From: Marsupella aquatica
Lineage: Eukaryota; Marchantiophyta
NCBI GenBank assembly: GCA_973895155.1
Contig: OZ316898.1
Span: 17,112,001 to 17,176,000, forward strand
Length of the DNA: 64,000 nt
Direction of reading: 5' to 3'
This document shows, one piece after another, positions 10,801-22,561 of the stretch (its first letter is position 1; every line of letters begins with the position of its first letter). The notes under the pieces are model-generated. The model was not told the origin of the DNA, did not search any database, and saw only the letters and a program-made list of their open reading frames with translations. Position numbers and translations under genes: made by a program.

Positions 10801-13800
10801 ACCAATCAGTAAGTCGCCAGGCTAAATGTTCATCGTCCTAGTTAGTTTCCCCTCTTTGCATATTCTCGTTTAGTGTGCAAAAAAGTAAGCTGCTTCTCAT
10901 TGATTCTCAGATCTGTGACTAGAATCTGAAAAGTTCATCTGTACTACCTATTCAGCAACAGCTCTAAGATAGTGGCAGTAAAAACATGCTCGTATAGAGC
11001 TTAGAGGTCAACTAGATCCTCTATCTTCCAATATAAGTGAGAAGGCTGGCAAAGTATGGCCGATTAGTAAATAAATTTATAGCATATCTTAGGCATAGGT
11101 GTATTGTCCCTAATAATTTCTTAGGTTGCTTAGGAAGGCTTACATACAAATTGATCTCCCAGGGTTTGAAATAGAGAGAAGGTAGCATCACTATCTCATT
11201 CAGTAAACTCTAACGAACCGTTGGCGTCATACTGAGTTTTGTTGCTGTATGCCCTTCTACAGGTGGCATGTGTAGCAGCGGGGAGCAATAAAATTTATTT
11301 CTATGATATTGCTTGTGATTCTTTTCTTCCTTCAGAGGTGGAGCTCCTAACTCGTTAATTTGGCAAGATCCAAGTGTTGGCTCCTATTGCACAGTTTACT
11401 GCACTCTACCACTCCACCATTGACATCGCAGTCACTGTCTTGTTAGGTGCTGAAAGTGAAATCCAATGCCGAAACTATAGGACTGAACGACCTCCTCATC
11501 TGTAAAAACGGAAGTTCCAGGTACTCCTCAGCATCTTCTCTTCAATGGCTAGCAAGTCATATACCATTATTATCCCTATTTGTGTCACAAGTTTACATCA
11601 GGGCTGGCAAATCCGCGTTGTTACATCGTCGTCACCTTCACGGAGCATTGTGGGTCATAGCCTCTTCCATGCTCTTGTTGAGGTCTTATACGTCGAATGT
11701 GTCAGATCTACAAGTGTGAGACACGACATCCGAAAGGCAGATGTGTGACTAGGCTGTATCATATTTGATTTCTGGCATGGCTATCCGTACTGGCTATCAA
11801 CAGATTAAGTATGTTTATTTCTCCTCTGATGAAGTCCATCGACGTTTGCTTTGGCAGAGTCTTGGCATGTGGGAAGGATGGTAATATCCACATCTGGGAT
11901 CGACGAGCCAGTAAATTATCCTATGCAAAACTCCCTGTGACAAGTATTGGTGGTCCTTTGAATAGTATGCAGCTGTCTAATGATGAGCAGGTATGATTCC
12001 GTCCTTTCCTTCAAACTCGTTCGCTTGATTCCTGTTTGTTTTTTCGTTTCCATGCAAGCATCATTTCATGGCTCTGCTGTCCACTTGGAAAAACCAATTG
12101 CATGCAAGTTTGGAGGCCTTTTGGTCTTTGCGAATTTGTTATGAATCATGACTTGCCTGGATCAGAGTTCAGGTTGTGTATGCTGGAAGTGAAGTAGGGC
12201 TCATCCATGCCTGGGATTTGCGCGGAGGAAGACGAGCTGCTGCATTTGTGACTTGTGGAGAGGTAACCTTGAGTTCTTTTGTTGGATTTTTTTTCGTTTT
12301 TCAGCGTTTGTGGATATCCCTTAACTCTCGATTTATGTAGTAATCTGAAGACTCTCGATCCTAGTCATACTGTACATATTGAGGAACAACGTGTACAGAA
12401 ATCAGCGAGACCTCCGTGGCCTGAGACTTCGTTTTCTGTTTAGTTTTGTCATCCAGATAGATCCATTTCTGCATGCACTGATTTGAGGGTTAACTTTGCA
12501 GGTATATCACCCGCCTTTTGGTGCAGTTAGGCTCTCGACTATGCTGGGCAATATTTATAGTTTAAGGGTATGTACCCAGAAATTCCTTGTGTGTTGTTTA
12601 TTGCTTGCGCAGTCAATGTCGAACATCCGTGTGACGTCTTGGATGTTTCGTGGCTCTGCAACCTGTGTTTCTTTAACATTTCAAAACTTTCTCATGTCAT
12701 TGAAGTCGGGAGTTTTGTCGCTCAATTAGGTTCATGTAATACACTTGGCTGTATCAATTGTCACAATTTACCTACCAAGGCAGGAAAAATTTCGCAATGA
12801 GCCGGTGGAAGGCTAAAATAGCTGGACTGCGCAGGCACAGACTGAAGTTGGAACAAGTGCAGTGCATTCGATTTCTTTAGATTCCTCCTGTGGGCATCGG
12901 ATTGCTTTCCATCTTAACAATGGATGGTATGCTTCGCTAATGGCATTTGCATTTGCTTAGCTTGTTAGGTTTACAACTTAAATGTCTCAGACCTAGATAA
13001 GTTAAATGTGTTTTCACGTTTCCGTGGAAATATACCCATTGCCATGGTGACATGTTTAGGTGCAGTTCAGTCTTGGCACATCATTTGGTGTTAGATATAG
13101 CAACGCTGCCTGTTTGATGTAACATACAGAACGGTACCCTCCGGGATCCTTGTCCAGTCTGGAATGTTGGACTTCATCACTATGATTGATTAACATCCGT
13201 GTGATTGACTTGACAGGTCAGGAGTGCTTGACTTGGCAACGCTGGATATTACTCATCTTCACTGTCCACCTCCTCCTTGGTTGTGAGTAGACATTGACCC
13301 TGAGGTTGACCTAAAGAATTTGATTAGATTCTAACTGTTGGCTTCCACAAATTTCGGCTATCCTTAGTTGTAGAAGTTGGTCACATATCTTCTTGAGACT
13401 CCACTTTCTACCTTTATGATGTTGTACCTCCAATTTCGCTAAACGTCTACCAGTCAAAACATAGTATTTACCCGATATTGGGAATGTCGGAGTTCGGATT
13501 TCCAGGCGTCTATTATTGTTGTCTGTCATCATACGCATGTTTGGGTATCTATTTCTCCTCTGATACAAGGTACTCTTCTGATCTAGGATTGTGGTTGTTT
13601 GCACAGGGATGGTAAATTAGGCGATACAGCTTCTTTGGACAGTCTAACTGAATTTTCAGCAAACTGGGCTACGTGCGTGCCAGACGTTCGACGCAGAAGG
13701 CCTGTGTGGATTCCTTCGCATTCGGTTTGTCATCTTGCCCGATACCAATAAGTTGAAACTAATGTGAACATAGGACTTGTACGTACGGCTGATGTACGGA

Positions 13801-14641
13801 TGATTTGAATGAATCGAAATGTGTTGCAATGAATCTTTTTCCTTTCTCCTATAATGGTTGCTTCGCTGATCAATTTGTATGTACGTATTCTGCCATGTTA
13901 GGTGTATGCAGTGCCATCATCGTCAGCATCAAAAATCCACATGCTAGACTTCACTCCCGGTCCTTTGTCTCGCTACTCTATAGATCATGATGGGTAAGAA
14001 TACTAAAACTGAAGGGATTAGATCAAGGCATTTGATCTGGAGGTGCTTGGCAGCGAAAACAGACCTGCTACTCGTACAAAAAATGTGATTCTGGCCATAT
14101 TTCGTGAAAAATTCTTTGTGCAACTGCTTGCAAGGGCCGGCAATTAATGCACAAATTCGGCACTGGATGTCCAGATGATCAGATCCTAATTCTTGCGCTG
14201 GGATTTGGTACAGATCGGTCACTGATCAAAGGGATGAGCAGTCCCAAGTGGAGGTTCCCACCTCAGACGCAGTAGTGGCTGTTGCAGCACACCCTCTGAA
14301 TGATCAGCTTGTGGCTGGGACCCAGGTACCTCTCAAGATCGTCTTAAGCTTACAGTGTCCATGAGGCGTATTCCTTTTGATCTTATGCAGCCTTCTTCAC
14401 ACTGCTCCTATTCCTGTCCACGTTACCGTAAGTGTTCTCAGTTCATAGCTAACACACTGCTTTTTCTTTTGCAGTCTGGAAAGTTGCTACTGTTGGGCCA
14501 GAAGAAATCTTCTTCAAACAACAACGATATCAAGTCTTCATCTCAAGAGCATGGTAAAGTTTGCCAACCTGGGTTCCTTATTTTGGATGTTTTTTCTCTT
14601 GTATCGCTTTAGCCGGCAATCATGCTGAAATATTTGACTAA
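7849..14641 (+). CDS. WD40-repeat protein, 19 exons, function unknown
   Basis: Phase-consistent exons: 7849-7916, 8319-8493, 8623-8679, 9621-9715, 10110-10143, 10444-10525, 10666-10757, 11263-11337, 11447-11520, 11858-11990, 12173-12262, 12502-12567, 12835-12926, 13217-13282, 13607-13724, 13902-13993, 14214-14325, 14475-14553, 14613-14641. They total 1629 nt, 542 aa plus TAA. WD-type blades are visible at about residues 144-160 (GIYLASV..GCLTVHEYE), 195-215 (VRWNPFNQDEVACV), 252-267 (NIHIWDRR) and 297-314 (GLIHAWDLRGG), plus a blade near the C-terminus (VVAVAAHPLNDQLVAGTQ). From memory it resembles a conserved plant transducin/WD40 family represented by Arabidopsis At4g21520, whose role I do not know. 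Presumably it is a beta-propeller scaffold. Exons 4-19 are well supported by phase and propeller logic. Exons 1-3, including the start (MDKFVIRVKDPSDL), were chosen because phases close and donors and acceptors fit, and are less certain. Confidence 0.88.
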
Positions 14642-16815
14642 TTGTCTTTGGTTGGTTTGTTTACTGTTGCTACCATGATGCGCAGGTTTCCCTTCTCCTC
14701 TTAATCACGATAGAAACAAAAGAGTTTCTTAATCTCTTCAACTGGACTCGCAAATCGACTCGTGCATCGTCACCCCAGTACTTGGCGGCAATGTAGTCAC
14801 AAGAGCCACATCAATTTGTTCTATCACAACATTGCAGATGATGGCACATGCATCCTGAAGGCTAGTCTTGCATCTTAGTGGGTGGCTAGGATATGATCCA
14901 GTTTGCCTTAGTTTGATTGACTTTGTGCGTTTAGAAAAAAATGTCATCATCTACAGCACTGGCTTTCTTTCTCGCGAAAGTGATCTTGGTTATTTTTGCG
15001 GATGTATCCCGAGTCATATACGAGGTTGTTGCAGGAATGTTTGTATAGGATCTATTAGCCAACACTTCATCTACAATCCCCCTGTACTTCAAACCTATTG
15101 GTTATTTTCATAAGAGCTCCTCATAGTGGGTACTATGCACCACAAATTCAACCACACGCGCTCTTTGGTAGGGGATGATTTGCCAAAACGTTCGGAAAGA
15201 ATGGCGAAAGGTGAACTGAGTTCTACTATGAAAAGTGGCACACCTTGCCCCTAATTGACCGTTGCAGGCAGGGTATAGAGGATTTACACACAGCGTATAC
15301 ATAATCATATACTAGAGCATACATAGATCTGATCGGAAAGCAAAATTGGATACAAAAGCTTTTCCTCATTTTATAAAGGACCAAACTTCCAGAGACATTT
15401 TTCCTTTGCAAACAAATCACCCCAAAATCTAGTTCTATTATTTCAAGTCTGGAGTCCGACATCTTCCCGTGTCATGCCACCAAGCATCCACCTCGTCCAA
15501 CACGTCCCCCACATGTTTCACAAAGGAAGGAAACAATTCCATTGTTCCTTGGCTAACAATGCTTCGTAAAAACTATAACTCTAGCATTGTTGGTTTCAGA
15601 ATTCTGAAGCTTACAATTTTCCGCTATCATGCCTCTCATCCTACCACACCACAAATAGATCACCAGCGAGACCCAACCAAATGGCGGAAAGCAAATTTTG
15701 TCAAATGAGTGGTATCATTAAAAGCTGGAAACAGATATGAATCCAGTAAAAGGTGCAGGGCCACAGACTGTGCATTTGAACATTCCTCTCAGAAACCCAG
15801 AATTGCTGCTCACTTGGGCAGATAATCATGTATTGGTACTTCAATCATCAAGGTCACTGATAAGTCTGGCTTCTCAGGGAGTAATGAGTGCTCCTTTATC
15901 ACGCGTTGCCATTGACTTCAAGTATTCAATCAAAGTCTTATTCTATACATAAACTAACGTCAAATTCATTGTCTATGAGCTTCATTTTTGTTCGGTTTCT
16001 GCTTTTGTTTGGGGGAAAGGGATACAAAACACCCAAATAATTAAAACCAGAGGGAATACCTCCATCTGTACAAATGGTTTGCAGACAGGGGGAACAAGAG
16101 TGACCCATGAAAGACAAGGATGTTAGAGGGTCACCCGCATGAAAGGAAGAAAGAAGAGTGAAACCCAGCCAGGCAGAAGAAGGATGAGACAAAGAAGAAC
16201 AAGGACCCAGTGTGGTCAGAACAAAAAAAAGGCTAAGAGAGGGGAGCATGCAGGGAAAGAAAGAGAGAAAACACAAAAAAACCACTTGATGAAGAGAAGG
16301 AAGGAAATGAGCCCCTTCAAGTCTCCTTTCTTTTCGTTTTTTTGAAAGGAATACTTTACTTATGAGACAAGTACAACCCAGTAAAAAAACTGGTGTGAAA
16401 TGGCCAGACCACGGGCGGTCAAGGACCAAACATCACCCAGAGCCAAAATGCATCCAGGCCCAGGGACAGGGGCAAAAGTGGGAACAGAAGTGAAAAGTAA
16501 CAAAAACTCCACGCACCCAATAAAATACTATCAAAGGAAACACAAATCTGAGGGCTGACTCAACCCCAAAACCACAGCTAGAGATCCAGCGAAATTCTCT
16601 TTTGTTTTGGGTCTTGAAGTAATTTTATTTCTGTATGAGCTTCAAGTCTTCAACCCTTATAGTCCTCAAGACAAAAACTAACTTCATTATCTGAAATTCA
16701 AGTCTTCAACCCTATTAAGTATGTTACACAGTAGTTAACTTCATATTCCTGAGCTTCAAGACTTCACCCAATTTTAAGTGTTTTGTTGCATTGAAGTGTT
16801 TTAAATCTTCAACCC
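14642..16815. other. intergenic, downstream of WD40 gene
   Basis: No gene recognised. A 163-codon minus-strand frame at 15938-16429 is low-complexity (Leu/Ser/Phe/Pro-rich complement of an A/G-rich tract) and I do not call it. Around 16600-16810 a cttcaagtcttcaaccc-like motif recurs four times with drift. Confidence 0.5.
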
Positions 16816-16916
16816 GTAGCCTTCTACATGGCGATGAACTCTATCTCATGAGCCAGCAGATTCTTGTAAGCCTTCACATGGCAATGAACTCTATCTCATG
16901 AGCCAGCAGATTCTTT
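16816..16916. repeat. 50-bp tandem duplication
   Basis: Units 16816-16865 and 16866-16916 share the block atgaactctatctcatgagc and the rest of the unit with few changes. Confidence 0.9.
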
Positions 16917-17299
16917 TATTTTTTTCTGGAACGGAATGCTTCACACAGCAAGGGTGACGTAAAAAAGTGAGCATGTTCAACAATTCCTTGTGGATCATTT
17001 TTTGCAAAAACCCCCTTTTCCCTCCTCTATTAGGTCTCCTGCCTTAAGAATCCACTCTCCCAATTTGCCTTCTTTGTTCTTTGACAATGTGATCTATATT
17101 TATTTAGTTATTTATATATCAAAAAGAAAATCCTTCGTTCCTTGGCAATGTAGTTCTATATTTATTTATATGTCCAAAACCATAAAATCAAAAATTCTTT
17201 GTTCTTTGACAATCTGATCATACTCATCTATTTATGTCAAGGAAAATCCAAAAAAACAAAAACAAAACTTTTAGGCAAAGGCAAAGGCTGTCGACATAT

Positions 17300-17526
17300 C
17301 ATACGACACAATACCATTGAGGAGACGAGAAGAGACGAGAGTAGTCGAGTAGAGTATAATGTACCATATTGTGCCGTATTGTAGACCACAGTAGTGAGAG
17401 TAGACTAGGAGTGGGACCAGCCCCACGCCCTCCACTCTACTCTACGCTACTCTAGTAAACTCTACTCTATTCCACTCTACACCTCTAGTCTAGTCTAGTC
17501 TAGTCTAGTCTAGTCTAGTCTAGTAA
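17300..17526. repeat. degenerate and perfect TCTAG/GAGTAG satellite tract
   Basis: A perfect 5-bp TCTAG array (about eight units, 17484-17523) follows about 180 bases of degenerate gagtaga/ctctact words on alternating strands. It leads into a GC-richer island at 17570-18000 with a perfect palindrome gtacagtactgtac at about 17602. Confidence 0.85.
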
Positions 17527-18239
17527 ATCACTCGACCCACATGAGTTGGCGTAAGAGTTTAAATTCCCTTAAAGAATGAGTCCTACCCTACGGCGGCACC
17601 GTACAGTACTGTACCGTAGTCCGTCATCCGTCCAGCCCGACACGCAGCAGCCAGTCGAGACACTGAGACAGCCATACATCGCATGCAAGCGCGGAGCATA
17701 CATACGCATGTGTCACCGTACGTGATTGCGATCATAACATCCGACAGGGCCCACCAGGCCGGCCCCACCACAAGTGCATTCCCTCACATGCACGCATGTC
17801 CCCCGCAGACCATGCCATCCCATCCCATCCCATGCCATGCCAGGATCCTGTACCATCGCGGGCCATCATGACATCGATCGCATAACATCAGAGTCATCAT
17901 CTCCGCCTGACACTGTAACGGGCCCCACCATCAGTCCGGTGCAATACAGTACATACTAGTGCAGCCGCTCGCATACAGTACAGGGGTGGCGTAGACACAG
18001 GTCCACCGGTATGTCCTCTTTCTTTCCGTTTTTCTTGTTTTTTACTCTCGAAAATTCTGGAAGGATGGAAAGGAATTTTTTTCATGCTTGGAGTAATGCC
18101 AGTTTAGGGAGACTACTTTGGAGGAATTGCTCTTTTGGAATTGGGCTGGCACTAAGAAGTGGAGAATGGAGTTGAGAGAGGTTCTGGATGATCAGGTTAT
18201 AGGGGAAACATTTAGGAATCTTACAGGGAGGGAAAAACA

Positions 18240-18365
18240 TTTTTACTTGTTCTACGAGGTCATGTCCCAAACTATGACTACACTGGTGTGTTATTTTTAC
18301 TTGTTCTACACTTTGTTTTGTCCGGGGGTATGATTGCACTGGTGTGTTCTTTTACTTGTTATACA
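18240..18365. repeat. 55-bp tandem repeat, 2.3 copies
   Basis: The word ttttacttgtt-tac begins near 18240, 18294 and 18349, and cactggtgtgtt recurs at matching offsets. Confidence 0.85.
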
Positions 18366-18992
18366 CACTGCTACATTCCAAAGTCTGCTACACTCCTTTC
18401 CAATGATGGTGGCATCCATGTTTTAGGGTTCTTCCTGTTGTTCCTTGTTGGGTGTTGGATTTGCGTATAACTTTCCTTTTTCAGGACTAGGCACAGTCGT
18501 GTCACTGAGACAAAGAGTGTATACAAAAAAGTAACGAGTGCCTCAATCAGGTACATTAGTGTAAGTCTATCTAAGATGCAATGAACTGCATTTGAGACAT
18601 GAATGCACAAACTATTTCAGAAAAAGCTGTCACCAGCCATGTTTGAGGAGCACAGCATGTATTTTTTGTCCCCTTGAACAGGCCAGTATAGGGTTGCAAT
18701 AGAAGGTTCCACAAGCATGTATCATTATCCCAGCCCATGTGAACCCGTTGGCTAGTGGGTACTCAGGTCCATAGTACATATATTGGACAGTGTCACAGAG
18801 ACATTTGGAGGGTGAAATGCTTAGATGGATTCAGAATTCTAGCAAATTTGATGTTTGAAAACAAACTCTGAGTAGAAAATCAGAGAATGCTGTTGTTGTG
18901 GCACCGATAAATCCACAAGAATTAGGAGCCAAAATTTCCATGATTTTACATGTATGTGACAATTAAACAAACAAAGCTTTAAAGGAGGAGAG

Positions 18993-19009
18993 CCCCTAAA
19001 CCCTAAACC
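18993..19009. repeat. telomere-box-like CCCTAAA repeat
   Basis: Two and a half units of CCCTAAA. The sequence matches the plant telomere repeat, but the tract is too short for an interstitial telomere. Plant telo-boxes of this size can be promoter elements, yet no gene follows here. Confidence 0.6.
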
Positions 19010-19267
19010 CAGGTTCTTGCCAACAGGGTCCTGAGCTTGGGGGGTCTTTTCCCTTGTGAATAGAAGGAAACAGACATCTTCCTTTCCTTGAGTCTTGTCA
19101 ATTGCAGCTATCCTTATACTTTCCAGACAAGCTTGTATGAAGCTGTTTTAAATCTGCCAATGTCTCATACAACAAAGCTCATATAGACTGTTCAAGTAGT
19201 CACAAGCTTGGATGTGCAATTTGAAGCATGATCAAATGAAGAGTTGGCTTGCGTAGCAACGAGCTAG

Positions 19268-19270
<3 letters not shown>

Positions 19271-19306
<36 letters not shown>
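19271..19306. repeat. (GA)n microsatellite
   Basis: About 18 uninterrupted GA units. Confidence 0.97.
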
Positions 19307-19310
<4 letters not shown>

Positions 19311-19639
19311 ATTAGGAGAACAACTTACTTTCCTTTTACATACCAACGTACATAGACATCTGGTGAGGTGTAATCCAGAAGTGTAGCTTGCTGATTGTCC
19401 CTGTCTGAGGTTTCACATGAAATCAATGAAACTAAAAATATTAAACCCAATGAAGTAAATAATGTTGACCTAAAATACATAGACAGACTCATCACAATAA
19501 CTCTCTATCTATGACTCTGTACAAAAACCACGAGGTATTTGCTTGATGTGACCCCAAAATGAAAAGTTTTACTTCACCACATATATTTTCCGGACCTGTC
19601 CAGTTGATACATCCAGGGGAGTTAGCTTAGAGTGTTTTT

Positions 19640-20317
19640 GAAGCTGCTATATGGTGAATGCACATTTCAGATTTTTATGTCATGTATTTTCATTTCAATC
19701 TGCCTTATCAAGGGGCAGACTTTGTATTCTATACATTTTTAATTAATTTTTAGGCCCCTTTTAGTTTTAGGTATTCTAGAGTGTTTTTCAATCTGCCTTA
19801 TCAAGGGGCAGACTTTGTATTCTATACATTTTAAATTAATTTTTAGGCCCCTTTTAGTTTTAGGTATTCTAGAGTGTTTTGAACTTATTTTGGCAGCTCT
19901 ATACATTTTTAATTAATTTTTAGGCCCCTTTTAGTTTTAGGTATTCTAGAGTGTTTTGAACTTATTTTGGCAGCCCCCTTTCACAGTATGTGTTTTCTTA
20001 GAGATGAAACCAAAGGCTCCACCACCACCAGTGAGAGAAATGATGCTGAAGAACATGAATGCATAGCCTCTTAAGTTCTCCTCATGTTTTTCTTTCCTAG
20101 GTTTATGGTTTTTATTGAAAGGAGTGTCATTCATAAGGGACCCTGAGTTAAGTGCACACATCGTAGTATCGTTTGACTGTACCTTTTCTTGGTCAATGTG
20201 CTTTTCTTGGCAGACACTTTCACTTTTCTTGGCAGCACTTCTATGCTCTCATATTTTATTTACTTTCAGATCACTACAAGACAAAAAATAAAGCATGTTC
20301 CAGGATGAGCATGCTAT
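19640..20317 (+). mobile_element. dispersed repeat copy 1, unclassified, non-autonomous
   Basis: It matches the reverse complement of 38711-39237 along its length, from gaagctgctatatggtg at the left to gagcatgctat at the right, with only scattered differences and small indels. It is bounded by the 29-bp direct repeats. It has no terminal inverted repeats and no convincing ORF; a 71-codon minus-strand frame is Lys/Gly-rich and unrecognised. Inside, a block of about 93 bp is repeated: 19696-19788, 19789-19880, and a truncated third copy 19897-19974. Copy 2 has it once, so the duplication followed divergence. A short retroposon or a degenerate non-autonomous element are both possible. Confidence 0.8.
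19696..19974. repeat. 93-bp internal tandem triplication
   Basis: Copies at 19696-19788, 19789-19880 and a shortened 19897-19974. Each ends in the word gtattctagagtgtttt. The last two are each followed by gaacttattttggcag. Confidence 0.92.
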
Positions 20318-20346
20318 ATCCAGGGGAGTTAGCTTAGAGTGTTTTT

Positions 20347-22045
20347 CAAATACCAGGTGTGGTCTTCACCTAATTAAAATATTCATAATTCATAAGAGAA
20401 TATTCTATAAATATCAGCATTTTGAATGTTAAATGGTCTGTTGAACTTTACAAACCTAAGGTATGAAATAATAACTATTCTCTATTCTTGTCTTCCAAAC
20501 ACCTTACAACCTTTGATATAAATAAAAATATATATTTTCAATCATGAGTGATTCCAACATTGGTTTTTTGTAGCTGACAGGTTGCTAGAGATCGAAAATC
20601 CTAGGAATGAGCAGAATGGAACTTGCACATCCTCTTAATGTGAATACATACACTCTAGCTTGGGCATGTGCACAACAACTTGGCCAGAAAAATCTTGCCA
20701 GCTATCCTATTCATATGGCCATTCCAGCATATCTAATATGGCATCTCTAGCTCTCTAGATAGCTGGACTTCAGGTCAGTTCTCTTGGTGTGATCCAAAAA
20801 AAGTTGATATAGGAGAAGGCTGTCCAGAACTCTACATATATTAGGGACAGTGAATTCAAAAATATGTCATTTCATTTTTGGGGGGAGTTGGAAACAACCA
20901 ATCAACCTGCAAGCGAGAGAGAGAGCTTCAACCAGCATAGTTTTGTGCCAGATTGTTTATGTGTGTTGTTCAAGAATTGCTTGCTGAAAACTTGGTGCAT
21001 GCAACAATGACTGGATGGACAACTGTAATGAAAGGGATCTTTTTGTGTTGGAGAGGGGTGAAGAGAGAAAAAAATCATAAGAAAAACACCCATTCAAGGC
21101 CAGTGTCAAATCTAGACTAAGTCATAGCTAACATATGCGAAGTCTGGACAGCGTCGAGTATGGTAACAAATTATGTCTCTTTAAATACTCACATACCGAG
21201 TCATTCACATTGTCTGGTTATACCATCGATCGACATTTTATCACGAACTAGTCATGGATTGCGGTCATAGACAAATCCAAGTCTTATCAAAGCACTTGCT
21301 GCTAAAGATATGGTCATAAAAAATAAAGATATCATGGACTAAGTAGAGTTAAAGTTAAAGTTGATGGTCAAACCAGGACACTCTTGTGAATGAGAAAAAA
21401 TACTTTGTCATTGTAACAGACATCTAGATACTGGAAGTACATGTGTAGTCGTCATGCACTTTACATTAAGTCAGTAACAATATGCTCATGTTGATAGAGG
21501 CGAGCAACAATGGGACTAGGCCGAGGGTATAATGCTTGACAGATACAGGGTGTGAAAAGTCGTATGCATAGTGTTGAGGAAAAAAGTTCATTAGTTGAAT
21601 GTCGGCAATCGAGTGACAGTAATCACAGTAAAAGCCACTGTTAGTAATCGGCATACATTGAGAAATTAACATTGGGAGGACTAGTGTAATCCACGATGAA
21701 GCCAGGACATCTATGCAGTGCGCCATAACAGCCAGTCATGCTGCATGGCGTAGACCATCAACTAGCATCGGGATGCGGGAGACACAATCTGCATTACAGA
21801 CCCCAGGGTCATCGTTCAGCCCCCGTCCCTGGGGCGAGATCAAGATTTGTTTGCATTTAATCCCTATTCCATGTTTATGCTACATGTAGCCGCGGCGGTA
21901 ATGGGGTGACATGAACCAACACTAGGCTAGCCGGCATCTCATAACTAATGTAGAAAACGTCAATTATTCATGCAAGAAATAAGCAAATGTGATCTGTTTA
22001 CACATACCTGTCCTGCATGCGCCGTGCTGAGAGTAGTTTCAATCG
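20347..22045. other. intergenic, no gene seen
   Basis: AT-rich DNA with only short unsupported frames. Nothing in it resembles a known family. Confidence 0.5.
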
Positions 22046-22231
22046 TTGTGGTGGACAGTCTGCGTCTCTTGTCAAAAGGGTTTCACTGGTGTGTATGCCA
22101 TGATCTTCTTCTTAGCACAAAGGCATGGGCATGGTACTCATGTTGCGGGACGTGGAGCTATTGTTGTTCCTAATGCACTCAAAAAATGGGCTGAGATTGT
22201 ATGTGCGAGTTGGAGCTCATGCCTTAGGTAA
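22046..22231 (+). pseudogene. subtilase-like catalytic His motif fragment
   Basis: A 61-codon frame contains H-G-H-G-T-H-V-A-G, encoded at 22124-22150. This matches the catalytic-histidine signature (GHGTHVAG) of peptidase family S8. The residues before it (FTGVYAMIFFLAQR) and after it (RGAIVVPNALKKWAEIV) are only weakly subtilase-like, and no Asp or Ser motif is found nearby. It is probably a decayed exon, and chance similarity is not excluded. Typical plant subtilases read GHGTHTAS at this site, so this remnant is nearer the broad S8A form. Confidence 0.4.
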
Positions 22232-22535
22232 GGGGCCGGCATTTTTTAGAGGTTGGCACGATTTAGGGTAGCCACCAGTGCAGCTGGCGCTAAGTTGCTT
22301 TGGAGTACCCTATCTGGGGTGACTGTAAGGTGTTAGTGCATTCCACGTGTCTAAAATAGAAACGGATCTGGACCATACGCAGGCGTTACATGTGGAATGT
22401 GTAACTTGTTTATAATGTGTGGGTGTTACATGTACCGACGGACTTCAGTAGTATTCTAGGGATTGCATATCACTAGTCAGCATTACATTCATTTATTTAT
22501 ATAATGTCCACACTTATCTAGAGAGAGAGAGCGAG

Positions 22536-22561
22536 ACACACACACACACACACACACACAC
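22536..22561. repeat. (CA)n microsatellite
   Basis: Uninterrupted CA repeat directly after a short (GA)n run. Confidence 0.95.

Larger units (their letters stand above)
19611..20346. repeat. 29-bp direct repeats flanking dispersed repeat copy 1
   Basis: Identical 29-base blocks starting atccaggggagttagctt lie at 19611-19639 and 20318-20346, on each side of the dispersed repeat. The second copy of that repeat, at 38.7 kb, lacks the block. This points to a long target-site duplication made on insertion rather than an internal part of the element. Confidence 0.8.

Noticed and set aside
15938-16429. 163-codon minus-strand open frame
   Set aside because: It is the complement of an A/G-rich tract, giving Leu/Ser/Phe/Pro runs with no domain or splice context.
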